From NCBI GenBank assembly GCA_030625765.1, contig DAOUQG010000003.1, positions 1 to 35,250 of the forward strand: 35,250 nucleotides of DNA, given 5' to 3'. Below are positions 7,800 through 16,800 of this stretch, piece after piece. A program made the translations under genes and the position numbers. Numbering within the stretch: the first letter of the stretch is position 1; the number at the start of each line of letters is the position of its first letter. Source of the stretch: Thermohalobacteraceae bacterium. Its GTDB lineage: Bacteria > Bacillota > Clostridia > Tissierellales > VENL01. Under the pieces are notes generated by a model. That model was not told where the DNA came from, did no database searches, and was given only the letters and a program-made list of their open reading frames with translations.

Positions 7800-8567
7800 A
7801 TGAAAACTAATTCTGCAAAAAATTTATCTCATGATTTACTTAGTCATGAGCAGACAATGGAATTGATTGAAAAGGCTCAAATGGGAGATGAAGAAGCTCA
7901 GTCTATTATTGTAAATCACAATCTTGGTCTTGTAAGGAGTGTTTTAAAGAGGTTTACAAACAGAGGATATGACTCAGAAGATTTATTTCAATTAGGTTGT
8001 ATTGGTCTTTTAAAAGCAATTCAAAAATTTGATGCTAATTATGATGTAAGATTTTCTACATATGCTGTTCCAATGATAATTGGAGAGATAAAAAGATTTT
8101 TAAGAGATGATGGAATTATTAAAGTTAGTCGTTCGTTAAAACAGACTGCAAATAAAGTTAAAATGACTAAAGAGAAATTAATCAAAAAATTTGGAAGAGA
8201 ACCTACTATTGAAGAACTTGCTGAAGAGATTAATGTGGATAAAGAAGAAATAATTATGGCGTTAGAATCTAACCATCATCCAGAATATCTATACGATGTA
8301 ATCCATCAGAATGATGGGTCACCTATTCATTTAATTGATAAGTTGGCAAATAGTAAGAATGAAGATTTAGAGGTATTAGATAGAGTAACAATAAAAGAGG
8401 TTTTAAACCAATTAAAGCCAAGAGATAGACAGATAATTGTATTAAGATATTTTAAAGATAAGACTCAAACTGAGATTGCAAAGATGTTAAATATCTCTCA
8501 GGTTCAAGTATCACGAATTGAAAAAAGAGTTCTAGAAAACATGAAAAAAATACTAACAAAGGCATGA
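7800..8567 (+). CDS. sigF: RNA polymerase sigma factor SigF
   Basis: Sigma F is the first forespore-specific sigma factor. The 255-residue protein carries region 2 (about 42-112, with GYDSEDLFQLGCIGLLKAI and FSTYAVPMIIGEIKRFLRDD). Region 3 contains VSRSLKQTANKV and REPTIEELAEEI. The region 4 helix-turn-helix is near the C-terminus (LKPRDRQIIVLRY, then TEIAKMLNISQVQVSRIEKR). It starts five bases after spoIIAB, with AAGGAG inside the end of that gene, so the two are translationally close. A terminator hairpin covers its last codons, separating it transcriptionally from the spoVA genes. Confidence 0.95.
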   Translation: MKTNSAKNLSHDLLSHEQTMELIEKAQMGDEEAQSIIVNHNLGLVRSVLKRFTNRGYDSEDLFQLGCIGLLKAIQKFDANYDVRFSTYAVPMIIGEIKRFLRDDGIIKVSRSLKQTANKVKMTKEKLIKKFGREPTIEELAEEINVDKEEIIMALESNHHPEYLYDVIHQNDGSPIHLIDKLANSKNEDLEVLDRVTIKEVLNQLKPRDRQIIVLRYFKDKTQTEIAKMLNISQVQVSRIEKRVLENMKKILTKA

Positions 8568-8587
8568 AATTCATGTCCTTTTTTTTT
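8558..8587 (+). terminator. Terminator overlapping the sigF stop codon
   Basis: AAAGGCATGAA (8558-8568) pairs with TTCATGTCCTTT (8570-8581), with one bulged base and a one-base loop in the simplest drawing, and is followed by Ts to 8587. The sigF stop (8565-8567) is inside the stem. Confidence 0.75.
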
Positions 8588-8616
8588 GCATCAAAAAAGC
8601 AGAATAGTAAATAATA
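8588..8616 (+). promoter_or_regulatory. Candidate sigma-G (forespore) promoter for the spoVA operon
   Basis: GCATC at 8588-8592 and AATAATA at 8610-8616, 17 bases apart, are each one mismatch from the sigma-G consensus (gHATR and CATWMTA). The site directly follows the sigF terminator, and spoVA is a sigma-G operon in Bacillus. This is a motif match only. Confidence 0.45.
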
Positions 8617-8639
8617 AGATATGAAATGGAGTTGATTTT

Positions 8640-8804
8640 ATGAAAATAAGAAAAAGAAAAATTATAATATTTTCAGTTTTACTTATTTTTGCAATTTCAA
8701 TAAGTTTTTTTATATATGCAAGTAATAAATCTAACAAGGAAGATCCAAAAAGGGCTATGTTTGTAAAAAGCTTTATCTTTGAAAAAGGGGTGCTGAAATA
8801 TTGA
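8640..8804 (+). CDS. Small membrane protein of unknown function at the head of the spoVA operon
   Basis: A 54-residue ORF starts with ATG at 8640 after TGGAG. It has a basic start (KIRKRK), one hydrophobic helix (about residues 8-26, IIIFSVLLIFAISISFFIYA) and a charged tail with NKEDPKRAMFVKSF. It looks like a single-pass membrane or exported peptide. Its stop codon (TGA 8802-8804) overlaps the proposed ATT start of spoVAA (8800-8802), which suggests translational coupling. I do not recognise the family, and no equivalent is present in the Bacillus spoVA operon. Confidence 0.55.
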   Translation: MKIRKRKIIIFSVLLIFAISISFFIYASNKSNKEDPKRAMFVKSFIFEKGVLKY

Positions 8805-9432
8805 GAATCATAATGTTTTTATTCAACTAGAACCTATAATAGAATCAAAACCAAATGAACATATTAGAGTTAAGGATATTGCAGCAGTTTATTGTGATGA
8901 TAAAGATATAGAAAAAAAAATATTAAATATTAATATTCATAAAACTTCAATAAATTTTAAAAATGAGGTAATATCAGTACTTACGATAATCAAGAAAATA
9001 AAAGAGAATGAAAAAGCTATAGACATAACAGTTTTTGGCAAATCTGAGATACTAATCAACATTAAAAATTATAACAAGTCAAATGTTGTTTTCAGATTAA
9101 TGAAAGTATCACTGGTGTGTATAATATTATTTTTGGGCGCAGGACTGGCAATAATTAATTTTCATGAAGATGTTAATATTGAGAATTCATTTAAAACCTT
9201 TCATTATCTAATAACAGGAGAGTTTAGTGAAAGACCATTATTATTGCAAATTTCTTATTCTATAGGAATAGGTGTTGGAATGATAACATTTTTTAATCAT
9301 GTTTTTAAAAAGAAATGGAAGAAAGAACCTAGTCCACTTGATGTTGAAATGTATTTTTATCAGAAAAATATTGATGAATATATAATTGATAATGCTAAAC
9401 AAAATAGTGGCTCAAAATCTAAGAAAGAATAA
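8800..9432 (+). CDS. spoVAA: Stage V sporulation protein AA, with an ATT start codon
   Basis: SpoVAA is a membrane protein of the SpoVA complex, which moves dipicolinic acid into the forespore and out on germination. The first ATG in frame is at 9100, but the frame upstream from 8800 is open and encodes the family's soluble N-terminal domain (VFIQLEPIIESKPNEHIRVKD and onward). Starting at ATT 8800 gives 210 residues, the usual length, against 110 from 9100. An in-frame TGA at 8794 leaves no room for an earlier start, and no ATG, GTG or TTG exists in frame between. An AAAAAGGGG element ends nine bases before the ATT. Two transmembrane helices follow at about residues 103-118 and 146-164. An undetected frameshift from the overlapping TTG at 8801 is the alternative. 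Confidence 0.85.
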   Translation: MENHNVFIQLEPIIESKPNEHIRVKDIAAVYCDDKDIEKKILNINIHKTSINFKNEVISVLTIIKKIKENEKAIDITVFGKSEILINIKNYNKSNVVFRLMKVSLVCIILFLGAGLAIINFHEDVNIENSFKTFHYLITGEFSERPLLLQISYSIGIGVGMITFFNHVFKKKWKKEPSPLDVEMYFYQKNIDEYIIDNAKQNSGSKSKKE

Positions 9433-9451
9433 TAGATGGTATGGTGATTGA

Positions 9452-9874
9452 ATGATAAAAACCTTCTTATTAATATTATTAGGTGTTTGTGGAGGGGCAT
9501 TAGTTGGTACTTCAGCAGCTGCATTTATTACTTTGCTAGATATTGTACCAAGACTATCACAAATAACTAACTCATCTAAATCAATCCATATTTACGAAAG
9601 AACATTAGTTATTTCAACAGTTTTTATAACACTAGCAGATTTCATAGGTTTTAGCTTAAAGCTTAATAAATATTCTCTAATACCTATAGGATTGATAGTA
9701 GGTATATTTGTGGGATTATTAGCTTCTGCACTAGCTGAAGTGCTTAATGTAATACCTATATTAACAAGACGTGTAAAGCTAGGAGATTATGTTTATTATA
9801 TTATATTTTTTATATCATTAGGGAAGGTAGCAGGATCATTTATGTATTGGATAATATTAGTAAAATACAATTAA
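9452..9874 (+). CDS. spoVAB: Stage V sporulation protein AB
   Basis: A 140-residue, very hydrophobic protein with about four transmembrane helices and the Gly/Ala-rich N-terminal helix (LLGVCGGALVGTSAAAFITLL) typical of SpoVAB. The block AEVLNVIPILTRR, followed by KLGDYVYYI, is characteristic. It is part of the SpoVA membrane complex of the forespore. The ATG at 9452 lies 19 bases after spoVAA, with GGTGATTG in front. Position and order match Bacillus. Confidence 0.92.
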   Translation: MIKTFLLILLGVCGGALVGTSAAAFITLLDIVPRLSQITNSSKSIHIYERTLVISTVFITLADFIGFSLKLNKYSLIPIGLIVGIFVGLLASALAEVLNVIPILTRRVKLGDYVYYIIFFISLGKVAGSFMYWIILVKYN

Positions 9875-9901
9875 CATTAGAGTTTGAAAGGAGAAGTATA
9901 A

Positions 9902-10345
9902 TTGAAAAAAATTAATCAGAAGGACTATGCAAACTATGTAAATGAAAAAATACCCAAGCCTAAGATTGTAAAAAATTGCATATGGGCATTTTTAGTTGGA
10001 GGATTAATATGTACTTTTGGGCAGGTTATAACTAATTTTGTGATAAAGTATGGTTTGGATAAAAAAGCGGCTTCAACTGCTACTCCAGTAATATTAATAT
10101 TTTTGTCAGCATTACTTACTGGTCTAGGTGTATATGACAAAATTGGCAAAAGGGCAGGAGCTGGCTCGATCGTACCAATTACAGGTTTTGCAAACTCTAT
10201 AGTATCTCCAGCTATGGAGTTTAAAAGAGAGGGTTTTGTGTTAGGTGTTGCTGCTAAAATGTTTACAGTTGCTGGTCCAGTATTGGTATATGGAATTGGA
10301 AGTTCAGTTTTTGTAGGAATATTATACTTATTATTAAAAAAATAA
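9902..10345 (+). CDS. spoVAC: Stage V sporulation protein AC
   Basis: A 147-residue membrane protein. In Bacillus SpoVAC acts as a mechanosensitive channel for dipicolinic acid release. The N-terminus is cytoplasmic (QKDYANYVNEKIPKPK), then come helices with WAFLVGGLICTFGQ and a Gly-rich loop AGAGSIVPITGFANSIVSPAMEFKREG, the family signature. The start is TTG (9902), preceded at normal distance by AAAGGAGAAG. It is 27 bases after spoVAB and 12 before spoVAD. Confidence 0.95.
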   Translation: MKKINQKDYANYVNEKIPKPKIVKNCIWAFLVGGLICTFGQVITNFVIKYGLDKKAASTATPVILIFLSALLTGLGVYDKIGKRAGAGSIVPITGFANSIVSPAMEFKREGFVLGVAAKMFTVAGPVLVYGIGSSVFVGILYLLLKK

Positions 10346-10357
10346 GGAGGTACTATT

Positions 10358-11377
10358 TTGGCTCATAAAAGATTAGGAAAACAAACTGTAAAGCTTCAAA
10401 ATCCTCCGTCAATAATTGCTACTTCATCTATTGTTGGTCCTAAAGAAGGAGAAGGACCTCTGAAAAATTTCTTTGATCAAATAATTCAGGACGATTTATG
10501 GGGAGAAGAATCATGGGAGAAATGTGAGTCAAAGCTACAACGTGAAGTTGTTAAATTGGCACTTAGCAACGCAAAAATAGTTGAGTCACAGGTGGATTTT
10601 TTATTAGCTGGTGATCTCTTAAATCAAATAATAGCTTCTTCTTTCGCTGCCAGACAACTAGCAATACCTTTTTTTGGATTATATGGCGCATGTTCTACTA
10701 TGGCAGAATCTTTGAGCTTAGGTTCTATGTTAATTGATGGTGGTTTTGCTGACAAAATTGCATGTGCTACTTCTAGCCATTTTAGTACTGCTGAAAGACA
10801 GTATAGATATCCACTTGAGCATGGTAATCAGAGACCTCTCACCTCTCAATGGACAGTAACAGGTGCGGGAGCATCTATTTTATCTTCTAGTGGAGGAGCT
10901 CCATATATCACTCACGTAACAACAGGTAAAGTAATTGACCCAGGTATTAAGGATGCTAATAATATGGGTGCTGCAATGGCACCAGCAGCAGCAGATGTGA
11001 TAGTACAACATTTTAAGGATACTGGCTTAAAACCTAGCGATTATGATTTGATTATTACTGGAGATTTAGCTTCCATTGGAAAAGAAATTACAGAGGAGCT
11101 GATTGCTAAGGAAGGATATAACGTCTCAAATGTCTATTCAGATTGCGGAATTGAAATATTTGATAATAAAAAACAGGATACTCATGCAGGAGGAAGTGGC
11201 TGTGGTTGTTCAGCTGTAGTTTTCAATGGATATGTTTATAAGCAGCTTCTTTCAAAAAAGCTTAATAGAGTATTATTAGTTTCTACTGGAGCTTTACTTT
11301 CTCCTACAAGTGCTATGCAAGGAGAGTCAATACCTGGGATAGCACATGCAGTATCAATTAGTAACATTATTAGCTAG
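10358..11377 (+). CDS. spoVAD: Stage V sporulation protein AD
   Basis: A 339-residue soluble, thiolase-like protein that in Bacillus binds dipicolinic acid and sits at the inner spore membrane. Typical segments are PSIIATSSIVGPKEGEGPL (about 17-35), LLAGDLLNQIIASSF (about 81-95), FGLYGACSTMAESL (about 107-120) and HAGGSGCGCSAVVFNGY (about 274-290). The start is TTG after AAGGAGG. It is followed by spoVAEB 10 bases later with its own AGGAGG. Confidence 0.95.
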   Translation: MAHKRLGKQTVKLQNPPSIIATSSIVGPKEGEGPLKNFFDQIIQDDLWGEESWEKCESKLQREVVKLALSNAKIVESQVDFLLAGDLLNQIIASSFAARQLAIPFFGLYGACSTMAESLSLGSMLIDGGFADKIACATSSHFSTAERQYRYPLEHGNQRPLTSQWTVTGAGASILSSSGGAPYITHVTTGKVIDPGIKDANNMGAAMAPAAADVIVQHFKDTGLKPSDYDLIITGDLASIGKEITEELIAKEGYNVSNVYSDCGIEIFDNKKQDTHAGGSGCGCSAVVFNGYVYKQLLSKKLNRVLLVSTGALLSPTSAMQGESIPGIAHAVSISNIIS

Positions 11378-11387
11378 GAGGATGATT

Positions 11388-11744
11388 ATGGAATATGTAA
11401 AGGCATTTTTTGTAGGAGGAATAATCTGCGTGATTGGACAGATATTGATGGATAAAACTAAGCTTACTCCTGCTCATATATTAGTAGCATTTGTTACATG
11501 TGGGGTTATACTAACTGCTATAGGAATATATGAACCAATTGTAAAATTTGGAGGGGCAGGTGCAACAGTTCCACTTCCTGGCTTTGGGTATTCTCTTGCA
11601 AAAGGCGTGATTGAAGCAGTGAATAAGGATGGAATAATAGGTGCTTTTACTGGAGGGGTTCAGGCTACTGCTGGAGGAATTGCAGCAGCAACAGTATTTG
11701 GTTATATAATGGCAGTTATTTTTAATCCCAAATCAAAAAAGTGA
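11388..11744 (+). CDS. spoVAE: Stage V sporulation protein AE (SpoVAEB type)
   Basis: A 118-residue membrane protein related to SpoVAC. It has the helix AFFVGGIICVIGQILMD and the Gly-rich loop GGAGATVPLPGFGYSLAKG. I chose ATG 11388 because AGGAGG (11376-11381) is six bases upstream; the longer frame from 11346 overlaps spoVAD and lacks a ribosome binding site. It contributes to the SpoVA channel. It ends six bases before the next gene. Confidence 0.93.
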   Translation: MEYVKAFFVGGIICVIGQILMDKTKLTPAHILVAFVTCGVILTAIGIYEPIVKFGGAGATVPLPGFGYSLAKGVIEAVNKDGIIGAFTGGVQATAGGIAAATVFGYIMAVIFNPKSKK

Positions 11745-11750
11745 TAAGGA

Positions 11751-12338
11751 ATGATTATTATTAACAAAACAAGAAAGGTAATATTAGTCACAGATGGAGA
11801 CAAAATTGCACAAAAAGCAGTAGAGGCTGCTGTAAAAAAAATAGGAGGAAGATGTATCTCAAGATCCGCTGGCAATCCGACTCCTATTGAAGGTAAGAAA
11901 ATAGTAGAGTTAGTTATGGTTGCAAAGCATGACCCTGTAGTTATTATGGTTGATGATATTGGAAATCCCGGAAAAGGGAAAGGAGAAGATGCTTTAGAAG
12001 TGCTTTTATCACATCCAGATATTAAAGCTATAGGTATTGTAGCTGTTGCATCAAATACTGAGGGAGTAGATGGAATAAATGTTGATTTTTCAATTGATTG
12101 TACAGGCAAAATTGTTGAAAATGCTGTAGATAAAGATGGACGAGAGACAAATGAAAAAGTATTGTATGGAGATACTGTAGATGTAATAAATAATTATTCT
12201 ATTCCAATTGTAGTAGGTATAGGAGATATAGGAAAAATGAAGGGAAAGGATGACTGTAGAAAAGGAGCACCAATACTTACAAAGGCACTGACCGAGATAC
12301 TTAATAGGAGTGAGATGTGGAATGATGAGAAAAGCTAA
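11751..12338 (+). CDS. spoVAEA: SpoVAEA-type stage V sporulation protein
   Basis: A 195-residue soluble protein with the family pattern TRKVILVTDGD (about 6-16), IGGRCISRSAGNPTPIEG (31-48), VIMVDDIGNPGKGKGE (64-79) and AVASNTEGVDG. It is a cytoplasmic protein of the spoVA operon and its exact role is unclear. AAGGA (11746-11750) touches the ATG at 11751, leaving no spacer. True initiation could therefore lie a few codons downstream at one of the ATT codons (11754, 11757 or 11760), which would give the typical N-terminus just before NKTRKV. Its last 17 bases overlap spoVAF. Confidence 0.88.
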   Translation: MIIINKTRKVILVTDGDKIAQKAVEAAVKKIGGRCISRSAGNPTPIEGKKIVELVMVAKHDPVVIMVDDIGNPGKGKGEDALEVLLSHPDIKAIGIVAVASNTEGVDGINVDFSIDCTGKIVENAVDKDGRETNEKVLYGDTVDVINNYSIPIVVGIGDIGKMKGKDDCRKGAPILTKALTEILNRSEMWNDEKS

Positions 12339-13794
12339 TTTTGAGAAAGTAACTAGTGAATTATCTAGAAAACTAGGAGTAGGAACAAGCTTTGATATTA
12401 TAAAAAGAGATATTATAATTGGAACTAAGAAAGCTGCATTTTTTTTTATAGATGGATTTATAAAAGATGATATTATGCTTTGGCTAATGTCAATACTACA
12501 AACTTTAGAGAGAGAAGAAATTGTACCTAATACTTTGACTAAGTTGATAGAAAAAAAGATTCCGTATGTTGAATGCGAAGCAATAGAAGAAATTGAAAAG
12601 GCTGAGCTTTTTATATTGTCGGGTTCAGCAGCATTGTTTGTAGAAGGTCTTGATAAAACTATAATTATTGATGCAAGAACGTATCCAGCTAGGTCTCCAG
12701 ATGAGCCAGAGCTAGAAAAGGTAACTAGAGGCTCAAAGGATGGTTTTGTTGAAACTATAGTTTTTAACACAGCTTTGATAAGAAGACGGTTGAGAGATCC
12801 AAACCTGAGATTTGAGCTTGTTAATGTAGGGAAAAGGTCTCAAACTGATGTTGCAGTGGCATACATTGAAGATATAACCAACACTGATTTAATAAAAAGT
12901 ATTAAGGAAAAATTAGATAAAATAGATAAAGACGCTTTATCAATGGGTGCAAAAAGCTTGGAGGAATTTATTGTTGGGAGGAATTGGAATCCATTTCCTC
13001 AAGCAAAGTTTACACAAAGACCAGATGTAGCTGCTGCTCATTTATTAGAGGGACATATAGTTCTTATAGTAGATAATACTCCTAGTGCAATGATATTACC
13101 TGCAACATTCTTTCATTTTACTCAGCATGCAGAAGATTATTATCAAAATCCAGCTGTAGGAACATACATGAGATGGGTAAGATTTTTCGCAATATTATTC
13201 TCATATGTTTTAACACCATTATGGCTGCTATTTGCATTAAATCAAAATCTTCTACCAGAATGGCTAGATTTTATTGGTCCTAAAAAGACTGGTGAAATAC
13301 CACTTGTATGGCAATTCGTAATATTGGAATTTGGAATAGATGTGTTAAGAATGGCTTCTATACATACACCGTCAGCTATGACTACTTCTCTCGGAATAAT
13401 AGGAGGACTACTACTTAGTGAATTTGCTATTAAAGTAGGATGGTTTATACCTGAAACTGTTTTGTATATGGGATTAACAGGACTTAGTATGTTTGCAACG
13501 CCAAGTCTAGAATTTTCATTAGCAATTCGTATATATAGAATGATGCTCCTAGTATTAACTGGAGTATTTGGATTATATGGATTTATTGTAGGGATTTTGA
13601 TATTCATCATTACTTTATTAAGAACAAAGTCATTTGGTGGGATTAATTATTTGTGGCCTTTAATACCATTTAACCGAAAAGCCCTGATGACTATTTTTAT
13701 GAGGAAGCCTATACCTGAGGTTAGATATAGACCCGAAGTATTAAGAGTAAAGGATATAGATTCATCTCCTCCTGATAGTGAGGTAGAGGAATGA
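12322..13794 (+). CDS. spoVAF: Stage V sporulation protein AF (GerA-family membrane protein)
   Basis: A protein of about 490 residues of the GerA/SpoVAF family. The soluble N-terminal half contains SGSAALFVEG, the RSPDEPELEKVTRGSKDGFVE block (a family hallmark), and FNTALIRRRLRDP. The C-terminal half has about five transmembrane helices and FGIDVLRMASIHTPSAM. It associates with SpoVA and germinant receptors in Bacillus. The start ATG 12322 follows AGGAG by 11 bases and overlaps the previous gene; a GTG at 12310 in the same frame sits within that site. It is the last operon gene, followed by a terminator. Confidence 0.93.
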   Translation: MMRKANFEKVTSELSRKLGVGTSFDIIKRDIIIGTKKAAFFFIDGFIKDDIMLWLMSILQTLEREEIVPNTLTKLIEKKIPYVECEAIEEIEKAELFILSGSAALFVEGLDKTIIIDARTYPARSPDEPELEKVTRGSKDGFVETIVFNTALIRRRLRDPNLRFELVNVGKRSQTDVAVAYIEDITNTDLIKSIKEKLDKIDKDALSMGAKSLEEFIVGRNWNPFPQAKFTQRPDVAAAHLLEGHIVLIVDNTPSAMILPATFFHFTQHAEDYYQNPAVGTYMRWVRFFAILFSYVLTPLWLLFALNQNLLPEWLDFIGPKKTGEIPLVWQFVILEFGIDVLRMASIHTPSAMTTSLGIIGGLLLSEFAIKVGWFIPETVLYMGLTGLSMFATPSLEFSLAIRIYRMMLLVLTGVFGLYGFIVGILIFIITLLRTKSFGGINYLWPLIPFNRKALMTIFMRKPIPEVRYRPEVLRVKDIDSSPPDSEVEE

Positions 13795-13820
13795 AAAAGT
13801 GCCCAAGTTAGGGCACTTTT
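13795..13820. terminator. Terminator between spoVAF and the penicillin-binding protein gene
   Basis: AAAAGTGCCC (13795-13804) pairs with GGGCACTTTT (13811-13820) around a six-base loop. The arms work in both directions, serving the convergent genes. Confidence 0.85.
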
Positions 13821-13835
13821 AATTACAATAATAAG

Positions 13836-16800
13836 CTATTCATTGTTACTTTCATTCTCAGTATTTGCATTCTCATCAATGCTGTCAATAACTTCAACTT
13901 CACTATCTTCTTGATTTCCACTATTTTCCTGATTTTCATTGTCTTGTTGACTATTTGTTTCATCCTGCATATTTTCATCTTCCTGATTTTCATTATTATT
14001 GTTTCCAAATATCCAGTCTCCTAACCAATCAGTGAAGCCTTCATCTTCGTCATTAACTTCTTCAACATGCTCATCACATACTTCTGTAGGAGCTCTGTAT
14101 AGATAGTCTTCTGGTATTGTTATAATCTTATTTACTTCTCTTTCCAGCTCTTGTTTCAGCTGCTGTAGCAGTTGTAGTTGCATCTCTTGTAATACAGGAT
14201 CCTCTGGGTCATAAGGTAAATCACGTTTAATGAAAACTTTCTTCTCAACCAACTCAGGTGGACAATATTCATTAGCTAATTTACCTGTACTTGTATCTAT
14301 TTCAAGTTCTACGTGTACATCACAGAATTCTGTAGGCTGAGTACCTCTAATAAAAATCTCTTTTCTTACTTTACTTCCTCTAGGATCACGCTTGCATAAA
14401 TCAGTTGCTAACTTACCACAAACAGTACATATTTCTCTTTCAACAAAACCATCTGGAACATCAAAGCCTTTAGGGTCAAGACCTTTGTGAGCTTCTTCCA
14501 TAATCGCAGACCAAAACTCTGCTGCAATTGAACTACCAGAAGAAAGCTTAATCTGATAGGTGTCATTGCCTATCCATACACCTGAAGCATAATAAGGGGT
14601 AAATCCAACAAACCAAGCATCTCCTTTGTTTTGCGTAGTTCCTGTCTTACCTGCTGCAGGTATACTAGTGTTTTTTGCTCCATCAAACATTGCTCTTCTT
14701 CCTAAACCAGAAGATACTGTACTCTCTAATATATCTGTCATTAGATAAGCTACCTGTGGGTCTACAACTCTATGCTTTGTTGGTTTATTTTCATATAGTA
14801 TAGTTCCTTCACTATCAACTATCTTTGTAAAAGCTATTGGTTCAACATAGATTCCTTGATTTGCAATCGTACCGTATGCTGCTGTAAGATTTAGTGGAGT
14901 GATTCCTTTAGTCAATCCACCTAAAGCAAGAGCAGCAGGAATTTCATCATTATATCTTTTGTTTTCATCTTTTGTAACTATATCATCAGACAAGCCCATT
15001 TTGTCCAAATATTCCAAAGAAGTTCCTATACCGATTTGTTCAAGTACTTTTACTGCATTTACATTAACTGATTGCTCGACTGATTTTCTTAAGGTAGTAA
15101 GACCTCTATATGCATAATTGTAATATATACTGTTTTCATACCAGTTCTTTGGCCATCTGGTTCCAGATTTTTCATCAAAATGCATAATATCATCGATAAT
15201 ACTTGCAGCTGTAAACATTCCACTATCAAGTGCTGGGAGGTAAACAGAAATTGGCTTAATAGAAGAACCAGGCTGTCTTTGTGAATTAGTTGCCCTATTT
15301 AAAACTCTTCTATCTTTAACATCTCTACCGCCAATTAGAGCTTTTAGCTCTCCAGTTTTATAGTCTGTAATAACTACTGCAGCTTGAGGCTGAATGATAC
15401 CTTTTGTATAATGAGTGAAATAACCAGAATTAATAATCAAATTATTATTTTCGTCAATAGTATAGAAATCTTTATTCGCATTTAAAAAATTAGCATTAAT
15501 AATTAGCTCTCTTTTATCTCCTACTATATAATCGTTGTTTGTCAAGTTCAAGTTACCTAGTTTATAAGTAACTAAAACTTTGTTTTCATTGATTGTATAA
15601 TAATCTATGATATCTTTGTTACGTGAGTTAATTTTCCTACTAGTAATAATTAATTTTCCATCATCTGAAAAACTATAAGCACCTTTACCGATTTTTAAAT
15701 TTGAATTTTCATCAAGAATATTTTCTTTTTTATAGAAAATAATAGTTTCATATTTATCAACGATATTTCCATTTTTAATAGATGTTTCATCGATCAACCT
15801 TGGACTTATATTCCCATTAATAGGTTGTAATATTTGATCAAAGTTATTAAAAACTCCTTCAATTCTACGTTGAAGATCAGTGTCTATTGTAGAATATATA
15901 TTTAAGCCCCCAGTAAAAAGTAAGCTTTGTGCTTTCTCTTTAGAGTATCCAAGTTCATTTTCTAAGGCATCTAATACCTGTTCCCTTACATAATCTCCAA
16001 AGTAGGAAGTTATATTTTCTTCTTCTTTCTTTTGAGGATTAAGAACAGATTTAATATCTACTTCTCTTGCTTCTAAATATTCTGCTTCGGTAATGTAATT
16101 TAATTCCCTCATCTTAGATAATACTGTATTTTTACGGTTTATAACACTTTCTGAATTGTTATAGATTATTACCCATCTTGTCCCATCAATACTTATTTCA
16201 CTAATAACATCATGCTTGCTTTCATCTACATTATTAGGTGATATTGTTCTAAATAATGAGTACTTTGATGGATTTTTTGTTATTCCTGCAATCATAGCTG
16301 CCTCAGCTATGGTTAATTCACTTACATCCTTTGAGAAATAAGTTTTTGCTGCAGCCTGAACTCCATAAGCTCCTTGACCTAAAGGAATTTTATTTATATA
16401 TGCTTCTAGTATTTGATCTTTAGTAAGTTCTCTCTCGATTTGAACTGCCAAATACGCTTCCTTGATTTTTCTTGATATGTCATTAATTAAATTATCTCGA
16501 TCTACCTCTTCTAATAAATACATGTTCTTAACAAGCTGCTGAGTTATAGTACTTGCTCCCTGTATAGGTGCTCCAGCCTTTATATCTGCATACAATGCTC
16601 CACCTATTCTTTTGAGGTCAACACCTTTATGAGATCGAAATCTTTCATCCTCTATAGCAATAAAGGCATTTCGAACATGAACGGGTATTCTGTCAAGTGG
16701 AACCACAGTTCTATATTCTTCAGTGTGAATTCTCTCTATGAGATTTCCATTACTATCAAGTATTTTAGAACTTTCTGATAAGCTTGAAATAATACGAGAA

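Noticed and set aside
9100-9432. spoVAA read as a short 110-residue gene starting at the first ATG
   Set aside because: The upstream frame is open and carries the conserved N-terminal domain; only the start codon is unusual.
12090-12770. Minus-strand ORF of 226 codons across spoVAEA/spoVAF
   Set aside because: Opposite to two conserved sporulation genes, with antisense-like composition.
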